A DNA stretch of 64,000 bases from Aureobasidium sp. EXF-3400 (Eukaryota > Ascomycota > Dothideomycetes > Dothideales > Saccotheciaceae), in the NCBI GenBank assembly GCA_024195585.1, contig SWBL01000224.1, forward strand, positions 22,298 to 86,297, read 5' to 3'. Position numbers and translations under genes: made by a program. Below are positions 32,763 to 43,828 of this stretch, piece by piece (the stretch's first letter is position 1; the number at the start of each line of letters is the position of its first letter). The notes below the pieces were generated by a model, which saw nothing but the letters and a program-made list of their open reading frames with translations, did no database searches and was not told where the DNA came from.

Positions 32763-33435
32763 CTGTCTTAAAGAGATGATAGAAGTTTTGCAGTGGCGGC
32801 CTGACTCTGGAAGAAGTCGCGTGTTCTTCTCAAAATGGCAGGTCGGAGGCGGCCGAGGCTTTTTCTTGGTAGAAGGAGCTTTTACAAAATCTGGAGAGAG
32901 CTCTGTTTCGCATGAGTCACGTGTGGAGCTCTCTCGTATAACCAAATTGCACGAGAGCACGAGCACAATCCTCTTTTCCAATCACCAGCCACCTTTGTCG
33001 AGCAGAGATTACTCGATGTATAAGTGTATGACTACCATCGGTCGTATATAATGCTATTTTGCATCATGTACCTACACCTATCATCGCCTAAGCTCTTCGG
33101 TCCAAGTTTTTCTCAAAAGCAGGCGACAAGGTTATAAATTCGGACAAAAGGGTGTCTCATGATGGCTACTGGGTATCTCTGTTTTGTTTGATATTCATAC
33201 TAGAACTCGACTCCTCGAACCAGAACACACGTTGCATTCGCCAGACTCAATCATCTGAACACCACAGCATACCAAATGTACAATTTTCCTCACAGGCTCT
33301 CTGAAACGTTACTGCAGCATTTGCCGCTTCGCTTCCCGCTGATAGACATACCCGTAACAGTTAAAAGTGATCAATAGGAACAAACAGAAGGTAGGCGCTG
33401 AAGAACGAAGCAAAAAACGATGAGCGCTTGGAGTA
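32763..33435. other. Intergenic region
   Basis: Upstream of the aminopeptidase and 3' flank of the regulator. No feature supported. Confidence 0.6.
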
Positions 33436-36400
33436 TCAATACTGTTGCGCATGCAATGCTGACACGTCTCCGTTCGGAATGCCAAAGAATTCGAACCAGT
33501 CGCCGACGTTCAACGTGGTTGGCACGATGGGACCACCACCAGTAGAGCCACTGTTGGTACTCCATGTATCATCCATGCTTGTTCGATTCTGATGCTCACC
33601 ATTGTCTGGCATTTGTCCGTATGCGTTTTGTAGATGGTGGTGCCCGGAGTACTGCTGCTGCTGTTGTGTTGAACCAGCGTTCATCATACCGTTTCCAAGT
33701 CCTACTGCTGTAGCTGGTTGCTGATAATGAGGTGGCTGTTGAGCCGTGTTTGCGTAGGCTTGTTGTGAAGGTGCTCCTGTTGGCCCTGGCAGAGCTGGAT
33801 CTACCAGGGTTGGTTGCTGTACAGGGCTTTCGGTCGGGAAGATTCCAGTAGTGTCTGGTGGGAACAGTTGATCTGGTTGATAGTTTTGCCATAGATCTTG
33901 GGAGATATTTGGCGATGTGCGAGTGTGAAGGAAGAGGTCTGGTGGGGTGCCAGGATATGAGTAGGTATTGAACGGTGTGGTAGGGCGCGTGTTTGACCGA
34001 GAAGTGCCCATAAAGGCATCCTGACGCAGTGAAGGACTCGCATTATTGCCTGGAAGCCCTGATATTGGCTGGGTCTCTCGAGGAGGATTGACAGGAGATT
34101 GTGGTCTTGAGCGCTCATAGGACATTTGAGCAGCTGGTGGACCTCCACTGTAGCCAAACTCCATTTCGTCGAACTTGCGCTTCTGCAAGTCGCTGTTGCT
34201 CCGTGACAATGAATTCTTGCCGGATTGCGTGTTCTTGGACTTTGCATGTCGTTTGCCAGCAGCCTTCTGCAAACGTTCCTCCAGCACCTTATTGCCGAGG
34301 ATAGAGTCGAAGAGAGTGTGTACCATCTTAGCCACGAGCCAAACTCGAGATACATCTTTAAGAGCGTCCATACAAGTCGTCAAGCGCTGCCTGGTGATAT
34401 GGACAATGGACAGATTGGACGACCGCATTTGGTAGACATGCATGATGAGTGCAGAGAAGAGAGAATAGACGCTGAGACTTAAGTCAGTACAGGGTACGAA
34501 GAATTCTAACCGGATTACTCACATGAAGGCGGGCGTGAATTGAAGCTCATTGTGGTCAGTCAGGGCCTCGATTATGGAAGTGATCATGCCAGCAGCCTGG
34601 TAAGCGATGTTCTTGGAAGGATAGGCCATATCTTCCGGGAAGCCATTTGACCGATTTGCCTCTGATGATGAGCCAGCAGGAGGCATGTGAGCGCGATGCA
34701 GAAGACAAAGAGTGGTGCTACTTATGTCAGCATGCAGGCAGGAATACAGGAGTCGAGCGACGTACTAGTAGTTGGAGTGAAGAAGAGCAGACCAGAAATG
34801 ATGTCGACTCTTCTCCCAATAGACCTCTTTCGGGCAGTTTTGAAGCCAGTCAGCCAGTGCCATATCACAATGAGTCAGGTCAATCGCATTGTTGCGGCCG
34901 CGTCTTTGCGAACCGACTGAGTAATTCTGTGAAAGAACCAGACCCATGATTTCGCATAGTTTGACATAGTTCAGGAAGAATTGAATGTGCACCGGGTCCA
35001 GAGGATATTCGGGCGCTGGATCTGTTTCGTCCTCGACAAAGTCGTCTTCGGAGATCATCTCGACATCTGAGTCTTCAATGTTGATTCCGCAAGGGCGACC
35101 GAGAGCGACCGCCACTGAGCGATCTCGCGTGAATAGGGTCCACCAGATGCGCTTCCAGAGACGCTTGTCCTGTTGGCTCAGCTGGGACTTTTCGACACTG
35201 CACTCGAGTCAATAACTGAAGAGATGGGTCTGAGCTCACGACCTCACCTTCTGTGCATTCCAGAACCTTGAGCAATCACGACAGCCACTCTGCTCCAATA
35301 GAACACGTTTTTGGTTACATCTGAAGCAATGTCAGACTCATACTCACTGGCGACGCGGAATCTGTCTCGCATCTTACCCTCTGGGCCCTCCCAATACCAG
35401 CCCATCAGAATGACGGCTTGTACAATGGTAATGCGATCATCTTCGTAGTTGGCATCGAACAATGCCTTGGCTCGTTTGTAGAAGGTCATGGCAGCTGGAG
35501 TCGTAGAACCATTGGCGTCCATGAGTTGTGAATTGGTGCACACGCGTGATCCAGCCAGAAGAATGGCCTGCAATGAGAGTAACGACGGAGGATTTTTGGG
35601 GTCTCTATAGCGACGCATAAACTTGTTGCGATCAATCACAGGGACGACAGGGGCAATCCAGGTGAAGAAAGCATCGACCAGCTCGTCGCACAACTGGCGC
35701 GGAGGAAGCAAGAAGGCTCCTCGCTCGTGCAGAATGCGCAATTCGAGCTCGTCGAGTTCGTTCATGCGCGCCCGAGGGCCACGCACATTTTCAGGCAGAG
35801 GATAGTGCACGACATCTGGGTCGCCATGTTTGTCTTGAACGAGCAAAGACAGGTTGGATGATTCGCCCAAATATGCGACACGCCCAGCCTCTTTGATGGG
35901 AGCGCGGGCAAACTTTGGTTTCATGTACTGACTCCAAGTCGCATCATGGATCTGCTGTTGTTCTTGATATTTCTCCGAGAGCGTGGTGGGCGGCATGCCA
36001 CTAGCGATAGAGTAGTCGATACCGTTTCGAGGCGGCAGCTGAGGCATAGGCAAGGGCGCCTGTTTGACGACATCGGATCGAGCAGCAATGTCGTTGGTTG
36101 CAGGCGAGGGCTGGACTATGCTGCTGCTGTCTTCGCGGTCACTGCCAGAGTTAGGCACGTTTTCAAGAGGCAGGCGGACGGCGCACCTATTGGATTCTTT
36201 CTGCTTGGAGGACGTCTTCTTTCGTTTGGGAGATGGGATCTTGCACTCGATGTTGAAAGCGACGCAGTTGGTGCAAGGCACACCGAGACTAGCGGCATCG
36301 CAGCGCACCTAGGAAACGCGTCAGAAGGAAGTTCATGGGGGGGTATAGCATGTCTCGGTCGAGCGAACCTTTCGCGCATGGCAAGTCTATTGTCGACAGT

Positions 36401-36690
36401 CAGTGTTGTCTCATCAAAGCATGGACTTGGTCTTACCTCGCAGGCTCTCGAAGCGCGTTGTCTGCCATGATCGCGTCAGTTTCGGGCCAAAGGGCTATAG
36501 CAGTCTCTCGTGTCGCATACCTCCGGAAACTCGTGCCAGAGCCTCCTTGTTGGCTCGAGGCCGTTGGAGATGCTTGCTGCTGGGGATGCTGTGGTGTGGC
36601 GTGTTGTGTGGGTTGCGACTGCTGGCCTGATGGTGGTTGGTGTGGAGGTGGTGGAGCAGACATCGCGCCGGCAGAGAGGCGGTCGACCAT
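33436..36690 (-). CDS. Zn2Cys6 transcription factor, FarA/CTF1-like
   Basis: About 979 residues from seven exons: 36521-36690, 36437-36461, 36369-36386, 35248-36308, 34766-35197, 34523-34720 and 33436-34471. The zinc cluster is assembled from four exons: RACE, then TCHARK (an 18-nt exon), then VRCDAASLGVPCTNCVAFNI followed by EC; this gives six cysteines in C-X2-C-X6-C...C-X2-C...C order, with basic SPKRKKTSSK after it. A fungal regulator middle domain follows (KRIWWTLFTRDRSVAVALGRPCGI). The C-terminus is Gln/Pro/Ser-rich with a short QQQQQ tract and ends near NVGDWFEFFGIPNGDV. The zinc-cluster spacing, the middle domain and the DWFEFFG ending recall FarA/FarB and cutinase factor CTF1, which control genes for fatty-acid breakdown. 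That assignment is from recognition, not a search. An alternative ATG is at 36663. Confidence 0.85.
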
Positions 36691-37587
36691 GAATATCGTT
36701 ATAGCAGCCTTGTAGCGCTTTTCATGTCCACACGGGTGACGTGCCGAGCTTGGGGGGTTTCGCGTAAAGCGTTCGTGAAGAAAACGATGGTTAGGGCGAG
36801 CTTGGAACGAGTCCGAGTGGCATGTGAAAGGAAAGCACTAAAGCAGGAAAGACCAAAGGGGACGAGGAAGCCCAACAGTCGACGTCCTTTCCTCCGAGTC
36901 TGCTGATGAATGTCTGCGACCTGTTTATTTACGGCCGTGTATCGAGTATGCGACTCGATGGATTTCTTGTCGCAACACGCTGCATTCGCTGTTCTTCGGG
37001 CCTGCTTGCTCTACTGAAACCCTCTCAGCCTTGTGCCGAGGTTCATTTTGGTGCTCATCGTCAGCAATTCTCCTCCACCATCTTGGCCATCTTGAGCGGG
37101 TCATCCCGGTTTTAGTCTATCTCTTCAACCTTGTTCCTTACTCTATCTTGAACGTCTCCTATCTGTCGCAGCAGCCAAGTCGTCATGTCTCGCTTTTTTC
37201 TGTGCCTTGCCGCAAAACATGTTGTTGTGAAATGCTAGTCATGCAGCGTTGCCAGATTGAGTCTCTCCATCGCCACGCCATGTGTGCAAAGTCCACTCGT
37301 TTCATCTTAGGGCAGACTTCCTGATAGGCGCATCTGCTAATAAATGTTCTTGTACAGTGCTTGTGTTGCCAATTCTGTAGTCTTGATTCACGCCTATCGT
37401 ACACTAGCCTCGTTGCTATCATTTTCCGAAAATCAAAACCCTGAAGCAAACCCTGCCCAGTCCATGAGCCCTAATTTATCTCCATCCTTTTCTGCAAGCA
37501 TTCAAAACCAGAATCTACCAAACCTCGCGACTCCGTTGACTTTTATTAGCAACCCGTCCTGGCTCCTCGCGCTGCATCATCAAATGC
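36691..37587. other. Intergenic region
   Basis: Promoter side of the FarA-like gene and 3' flank of the Nudix gene. No convincing gene seen. Confidence 0.6.
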
Positions 37588-38319
37588 TCAGGGTTTTCTG
37601 TTCTCTGTTTCGGTCACTTGCAGTGCTTCACCAATCTCGGCCTTCTGGATGTGCTTGTTCAAGCGGAACGCCTCCAGGATGGTCGACACACTGTCTGCTG
37701 AGATGAACTCCATGGCGTTCTCACCGGGCATCGACACTCTGTTCTTGATGACCTCTTCAGCCGAGATCCACACGTACTTCTGATGCTCCTTGTCGTGAAG
37801 TTTGATGGCAGGAGGATCCACGGCAATGACGCTATCCTTGCGCGTGAGTTCCTGGCTTCCTTGCATCTCGACCTCATGCTGAACTCGTGCTTTGGACTCT
37901 GCAGTAACTTCGACAACAAAGCTGGCCTTGAGCCATGTCTTTTGACGCTTGCCCCAGCCGGTAGAGAAGGTTGTAGGTGGGAGGATCTCGGCGAGGATGC
38001 GCTTCATGCGGAGACCGGTCTCTTCGAACAGCTCACGACCGACCGATTCGCTGATGGATTTGTCGGTAGGGTCAGCCGATCCGCCAGGCAGCTCCCAATG
38101 GCCAGGATAGCTGTCAGTCTCGGCACGTTGAACCAGAAGAAGGCGATCTTCGTGGAAGACAGCTGCAGCGACGGCTACATGAGTGAAGCCTTGAGGCTGA
38201 CCAGCAATAAATTCGGCGAGGCTGCAATCGACGAGGGGCATGCCTGGTTGGGGGTGTGGCTTGGGTGGAGGATTGATGATGGCCGAAGTAGTGGCGTCCA
38301 GACTCTTGAGACGGAACAT
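37588..38319 (-). CDS. Nudix hydrolase with atypical Nudix box
   Basis: 243 residues from an ATG at 38319. The Nudix fold is visible in HVAVAAAVFHEDRLLLVQRAE, YPGHWELPGGSADPTD and VGRELFEETGL. The REL-x-EE-x-G half of the catalytic box is intact. The first half has one extra residue between the Gly and the position normally held by Glu, and that position is Lys or Asp, so the canonical G-x5-E-x7-REUxEExGU is not met exactly. The metal-binding glutamates of the helix (RELFEE) remain, so hydrolysis of a nucleoside-diphosphate derivative is possible, but the substrate is unknown. A Pro-rich N-terminus (INPPPKPHPQPG) precedes the domain. Cytosolic by absence of signals. Confidence 0.85.
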   Translation of the reverse strand: MFRLKSLDATTSAIINPPPKPHPQPGMPLVDCSLAEFIAGQPQGFTHVAVAAAVFHEDRLLLVQRAETDSYPGHWELPGGSADPTDKSISESVGRELFEETGLRMKRILAEILPPTTFSTGWGKRQKTWLKASFVVEVTAESKARVQHEVEMQGSQELTRKDSVIAVDPPAIKLHDKEHQKYVWISAEEVIKNRVSMPGENAMEFISADSVSTILEAFRLNKHIQKAEIGEALQVTETENRKP

Positions 38320-39364
38320 TGTTGGTGGTAGACGTTCGATTGTGGCTGATGGTCTGGTCGATGAGGAAGGAGCGCCTGGAGTGATTCCTTTTGTGGAAAG
38401 TCGGTTGGATTGAAGGTAACGCAATTTTGTTTTGGAGATGGGAAGAAGAAGATTGATGTGCGAGCAGTCTTCTTAACGTATCAAGAGTGAAGGGAAACTA
38501 GAGAATCAATGAGAGTAAAAGAAAGCTCAGATCAAACGCGTGCAACTGCCTGCAGTCTGTGGTGAGTGAAAGAGGAAGAAGTGTTGTCGCACAGCGCACA
38601 AAGCGTCAAAATTAGAGGCAAGTAGCCGCAAGTGAGGTGTTGAGTGTTTGTCTGGGGTGGTGGAGTGATGTACTAGCTAGCGTGCCTTGTCATGCAGGTG
38701 CGCAGGTGCAGAAACGATTGTGACTGGATAACCAGTGGCAAGGCTGAGAGTCTCAGGTTGAAGCAGACGTGTTGAAATGAAGTGCCGGAAGGAGAAGAGA
38801 GAAATTACTGAAGAATACCTACGAGACCAAAAGAAAAGAGCATTGGCATACGGCATGATGATCTCGATCAATCATAGATTGCTAGAAAGTGCGATGTGGT
38901 CTCGTGCCCTTTGTGGGGATAGAAACGTCGATCCAGGGATAGCCGTCAAGGCTGAGGATGCGACAAACATGTTCCTGGAGGCGACTGAAGGGTGAGAACG
39001 GGCAGACAGAAGTGTTGATCTTATGGGAAGCAGTCGGCTCCCCAAGCGTCAAGCATGTCCTCTGCAGTTGACATTCAACAGGGGCCGGTCAACCCAACAG
39101 CCGTCTGTCGGGATCTCAGACAAGGCAGTTGCCCCATGGGTAAAATGGGGCGTGTGGAGAGAAAGGAGCGATGACGGACATGACCCAAAAGGGCAATCCG
39201 TGGAATTTAGCCCCGCCTTCCTTCCATCTCGCTGTTGTCGCCGACACACCACCAAAGACGACCCCTCAGCTGCAGAGAGCTCTCGGCCAACCGCCGTCGT
39301 CCAATAGCACCAGAAACGTGCTTACTGCCATTCAAATACCGGCTGTCCTCCTGCGCAACCCAAA
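38320..39364. other. Intergenic region
   Basis: About 1 kb with no supported gene; promoter of the Nudix gene on one side and of the small gene at 39365 on the other. Confidence 0.6.
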
Positions 39365-39652
39365 ATGTCGTCCTCGACTCCCTCCAAGAAGCGCATCCAG
39401 TTCTCGTCGTCCTTTACCACCGACGCTGAACATTTCCACGAGCAAATACACGATAACCAGACCGGCGAGACCAAAACCGTTACTCACGACACACCTCACG
39501 AAACTACGCATACAACTACCCTCACCACGAATCCCTATACCGTTGAGACCAACGGTGCCGAACAAAAGACCAAGCAAGGCGACTCAATCACACTCGACAT
39601 CGAGCCTTCTCACTGCCCAGCTACCGTCGGCTACGATACCAGCCAGCTGTGA
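39365..39652 (+). CDS. Small hypothetical Thr/His-rich protein, 95 aa
   Basis: An ATG-initiated frame (MSSSTPSKKRIQFSSSFTTD...) with the C-ending codon bias of neighbouring genes. The protein is polar and rich in Thr, His and Glu (HDTPHETTHTTTLTTNPYT), has no hydrophobic segment, and ends GYDTSQL. No family recognised. It ends only 37 bp before the RpiB start on the same strand, too close for a normal separate promoter, so it may be an upstream frame on the same transcript or part of a two-cistron mRNA. Confidence 0.5.
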   Translation: MSSSTPSKKRIQFSSSFTTDAEHFHEQIHDNQTGETKTVTHDTPHETTHTTTLTTNPYTVETNGAEQKTKQGDSITLDIEPSHCPATVGYDTSQL

Positions 39653-39689
39653 TCCCTAGCTCCCTCCAACCTGAGAAAGAACAGAGACA

Positions 39690-40208
39690 ATGTCCAACAA
39701 ATCCCTCACCATCGCCATCGGCTGCGACGACGCCGGCTGCGGTTACAAGAACAAGATCAAGGAGGACTTCGAAAAAGACTCTCGCGTCGAGAAGGTCATT
39801 GATGTCGGTGTCAACAGCAGCGATGACAAGACTGCCTACCCACACCCTGCTGTCGATGCCGCAAAGCTCGTAGCAGAAGGCAAAGCCGACCGCGCACTCT
39901 TGATCTGCGGAACCGGTCTTGGTGTCGCTATCTCAGCAAACAAAGTTCCTGGCATTCGTGCCGTCACTGCCCACGACAGCTTCTCCGTTGAGAGAGCGAT
40001 ATTGAGCAACAACGCTCAAGTTCTGTGTATGGGCGAGAGAGTGGTCGGGGTCGAGGTTGCAAGGAGGTTGGCCAAGGAGTGGCTTGGCTACAAGTTTGAC
40101 GAGCAGAGTGCAAGTGCAAAGAAGGTTGATGCTATCATGGAGCACGAGAGGAAGAACTACCAAGGTGCGCAACATGTTGAGAACATTGCTCTAGGCAAAG
40201 TTGCTTGA
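39690..40208 (+). CDS. rpiB: RpiB/LacAB-type sugar-phosphate isomerase
   Basis: 172-residue aldose-ketose isomerase of the RpiB family, unrelated to the RpiA/Rki1 enzyme most eukaryotes use. Visible: [16 protein letters not shown] (N-terminal phosphate/sugar site), [32 protein letters not shown] with the catalytic Cys and anion hole, [19 protein letters not shown] and [12 protein letters not shown]. Family members isomerise ribose-5-P/ribulose-5-P or related tetrose or hexose phosphates; which one applies here is open. Fungi carry such genes patchily, consistent with an old bacterial acquisition (inference). Single exon. Confidence 0.9.
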   Translation: MSNKSLTIAIGCDDAGCGYKNKIKEDFEKDSRVEKVIDVGVNSSDDKTAYPHPAVDAAKLVAEGKADRALLICGTGLGVAISANKVPGIRAVTAHDSFSVERAILSNNAQVLCMGERVVGVEVARRLAKEWLGYKFDEQSASAKKVDAIMEHERKNYQGAQHVENIALGKVA

Positions 40209-40747
40209 ACAGAGATGAAAGAGACATAGGCAAAACACAAGAGCATTATTAATACTTATGCGTATACGGCTTTTGCGCTAGAGATATGATCCATTGTTCC
40301 ATAAGCCATGGCAGCCAACTCATTAAGTTCTAGCCCTCATTGTCACCATCTAAGCTCGCGACCTTAAGATTGCACTGGCCAGTGCTCAAGAACGAGATGG
40401 CGATGTGCGACTTTTCTCCGTTTCATTTGCTGATGTGTGCGAAGAACGTAGCTGTAAAAGTGCACAACATCATCTGAAGACAGGATAGCATTTACTGAGA
40501 GTTGACATCTCGTAGGCTCTCTTTGGTTTCACCTCTGTTTTCGAGAACTATCGGGTCTCTCTGTAGTGCACAACACACTTTATCCCATTGTGGAAAGAGG
40601 GCCACGAATCTCAGCATACGGCAAGGCAGTGGACGGCTGCTGCCACATGATTGGAGCATTGTTCTTGTTCGGTGGGAAGGGGCAAGGCTCGCGACAAACA
40701 CAGAAACGTCAACCATCAACATCAGTTTAGTCTGCTTCTCAACACAG
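40209..40747. other. Intergenic region, may hide the first exon of the next gene
   Basis: No complete gene seen. The CorA-like gene to the right lacks an ATG in its first visible exon, so a short 5' exon probably lies here, but I could not locate it. Confidence 0.4.
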
Positions 40748-43238
40748 CGCCACCATCAGCCTCGTTATCCGGATGCCATCTACCACACACTCGCAAGCTC
40801 AACGACTGTGCAAGTATGGGACTCAATTCGAGACCACTGCTCGGACGAGCTCGATGTCGCCCAGCGGCTGGAGTCGTGGTCTGATTGGCTGCATTATAAT
40901 AGATTATGCGGACCTTCCACAATCAGTAGCCACTCCTGCAGCCTCATGTCTCAAGAGAGGTAACCTGTGATTGCTTCGGCGCACTTGGTAGAGGTCTTTG
41001 ATGCTATCTTGTGGCCTTGCTGACTGCGTCTGGCTTCTCTACTACAGCCACTACTTCCTTGGTTTCGGAAGGGACGTCTTTTATTGGTACCGTCTGCCCA
41101 CAGAACCATCTCAATGTTACAACTCTCGCATACCTTCTTTCTCACCACCTGGCTTGCAAGAGTGCTATCTAATCATGGAGTACCTTCATGAGGCCAACGG
41201 CTTCGACGAGACCATTCTGCAGAGGCAGTATGAATATTTCAAAGATAAGCCTGGAAGGACTTTGATTGGAACACGAGTCAAACTCATGATTCTCAAGCCA
41301 GGTGCTGTTACACCAGACTCGAATCACGAGCAAGGCAACTGGGACCCGCTCAATGCGCCGGACGATATCTCGACTGAGAAGTATCTGAATTATCACCTCG
41401 GAGAAAAGCTGGGTTCGCAGCCCGTGGGCGACTCTCTACAAATCTGGTATGGTCTGCTCTTATCTCTCTTGCTATCTCACTGACTTAAGCTGCTCAGCTT
41501 CCTAACACTGAACCATGAAACAACCCAGGACAAGCTGTCCTTCTGGCACAGTGCGATAGAAACATTCCGGGGCTGCCAACGAGATCTACAACTAGCACCT
41601 GCTCGGGTTATCACTCAACGTATCGAATCAGCTTGGAATCTACAAAGTGTCAAACCCCCTGCGACTTCGCAGCTGACTAGCGATCAACTACCATCGAAGA
41701 AGCCACCCAAAAGAATCGGCGTGCTGTCTAACGATACCGAGAAAACATACAGTCTACATTGGCAAAGCGCACTCTTGAAGTATGAGAATGATTTATATGT
41801 ATACGTGTGGCAACCCCATCTGGAGCGGATACCGAGTGCCTGCTACAATTCGGCAACAATCGTGATTCCGACCACGAGACTTGACCCTCGAACGAGTGCA
41901 TCGTCTGCACATCTATTTCTTGTAATCGCAAATCCGCCTAGTTTGATGCCAAAATTTCTCGACACCAAGGACGCATTTGTCAGAAGCGGTCAAACACAAC
42001 ACGCATGGGACGCGGATCACGAAAAGCTTCGAGTTCTTGCTATATTCTTCAGATGGATGGTTGAAGACTCCTCCAAACTTGTCGATGATATGATGTTCAA
42101 AGCGACGGAAATGGTGATGCCCCCAGATCTAATCTATCATTGCAGTATATTGACTTACAACGTAGACATACAAAGGCCGACGCTTGCCCACCAGAAGTAA
42201 GATTCAATACCTCATTCATTTGGACGATTGCCGTCGTCTCGCGATATTGGACTTGAAGCATGGCAAGACTGTCGTCGACAAAGCTCGATCGACTGTGGAG
42301 ATGGCTGAATTCTGCTGCAAGAAACAAGGAGGGCTAGACGAAGCGACGGCGATCAAGACATTCTCAAGCTTTCAAGACGACTTCGAGTTTTTGATCATGA
42401 AGTTTGAGGCACTAGAAACGACTCTGTCGACCGCAAGAGAGCAAATCAACGAACAGATGAGCCTCGCTCAAGGGCAAAGAGCTCTGGTTCTCACAATCGC
42501 CGCAGCTTTCTTCATACCACTATCTTTTATCGCGGTAAAGCAAACAAATTTTCTTGAAGACGATGATATACTGACCATCAACCGCAGTCGATCTTCGGTA
42601 TGAATGTTCAGGAGCCGCTGTTCCCCTCCAAAAAGACTACAACCACAACTACAACTCCTACCATATCCCCAACACCGACCGCCAACGTCGACCCATCTGA
42701 GCCGTCTCAACACTACTGGACTATGTCTCAATACCTTGAGATATCCCTGCCATTAACGTTCGGAGTCATCCTGCTTCCTCTGATCGCAGGACCTTGGTTC
42801 AGGTTAGCATCGCAGCAATATGATGTCCACAGTCAGCACTGGCGCGCCCTCTTTGTAGTGTTCTGTGCCTGCTACCTGATTTCTTTAATCATCACATCCT
42901 ATGTGAAAGGCGGTTCCTTGGGAGGGAGTTTTGCGAACATGGTATTCGTCATGACGAGCTATGGTATCTCTGGCTTGATAGGCATTGTGTGCACGGTGAG
43001 CGCGTTCAGAAACGGCAAGGGTCGCCTGAGATGGTCTCTACAGCCTCTCGTGGCTGGAGTCTGCTTGTTCTTGACGTTTATGGTTCAACAATACGTACCG
43101 TGGGCTTTAGGGCCATTTTTGTATATGTTCTTGACTTCGAAGATGGGTATCAGGTGTTTCAAGCGAATATGGACTTGGCTGAGACGAAAGAACAAGAGAC
43201 AGACTGTGCCTCAGAATTCTTCAGGTACAACGGTGTAG
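40748..43238 (+). CDS. CorA-like membrane protein with GMN motif, 5' end unresolved
   Basis: Exons: about 40748-40959, 41048-41446, 41498 to about 42111, about 42170-42534 and 42588-43238. The soluble N-terminal part is variable (YPDAIYHTLASS, WLHYNRLC). The domain before the membrane has a CorA-like helical stalk (SSFQDDFEFLIMKFEALETTLSTAREQINEQM). The first helix (VLTIAAAFFIPLSFIA) runs across a phase 0 intron into SIFGMN, the Gly-Met-Asn signature of CorA magnesium channels. Unlike bacterial CorA, three further hydrophobic segments follow (YLEISLPLTFGVILLPLIAG, WRALFVVFCACYLISLII, PLVAGVCLFLTFMVQ) and a basic tail. A Thr-rich run follows GMN. The exon 3/4 junction and the start codon are uncertain. 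Ion transport is suggested but unproven; many fungal relatives have no known role. Confidence 0.75.
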
Positions 43239-43828
43239 TCAGACAGTCAAAATGTACTTCTTATTCGGTACAAGTCATCAATCGTTGCTGATTTTGGTAA
43301 AGCGTTGAGAACTACAGTTGATCATCGAATATCATCAGATGCAACGCCCCTCGTCTGCCAGGTTTGTACTTCATGGTCCACTTCGCGTACAATCCACCTG
43401 AGCTCGTCAGAGAGCCACTGTCTGGCCATGAGAACATGTTGTAACCTGCCCGAAAAGGCTGTACAATGAGACAACGTATCGTACGGTCTCTTCGCTACCT
43501 CGAAATGTACGAAACTGTGCTGCGCAGACGAAGTCAAGAATCCACGACACTTCTGAAGATCAGTGCACCGAATAACATGTCTCACGGCGACTTTTGATCA
43601 ACGATTTCCGATTTCGAAATAGTCGGGAGACTTAGCATCGAAGCGATGGCCTGGGATCCTCTCCACAAGAGCGGCGTGGATCAAGGATGCTGCAGCAGGT
43701 ATTTTTTTTTTTAGAGGGGACAACGTCTGGGTAGACTAACGGGGACAAAATACAGTGCTTTTAAGTCTTCCATTAATCTAAATAGTGGCTGCGTAACATC
43801 GTTACTCAAAAGCCAGCTTGACTCAAAC
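43239..43828. other. Intergenic region between converging genes
   Basis: Contains a T run near 43701-43712. No supported gene. Confidence 0.6.
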
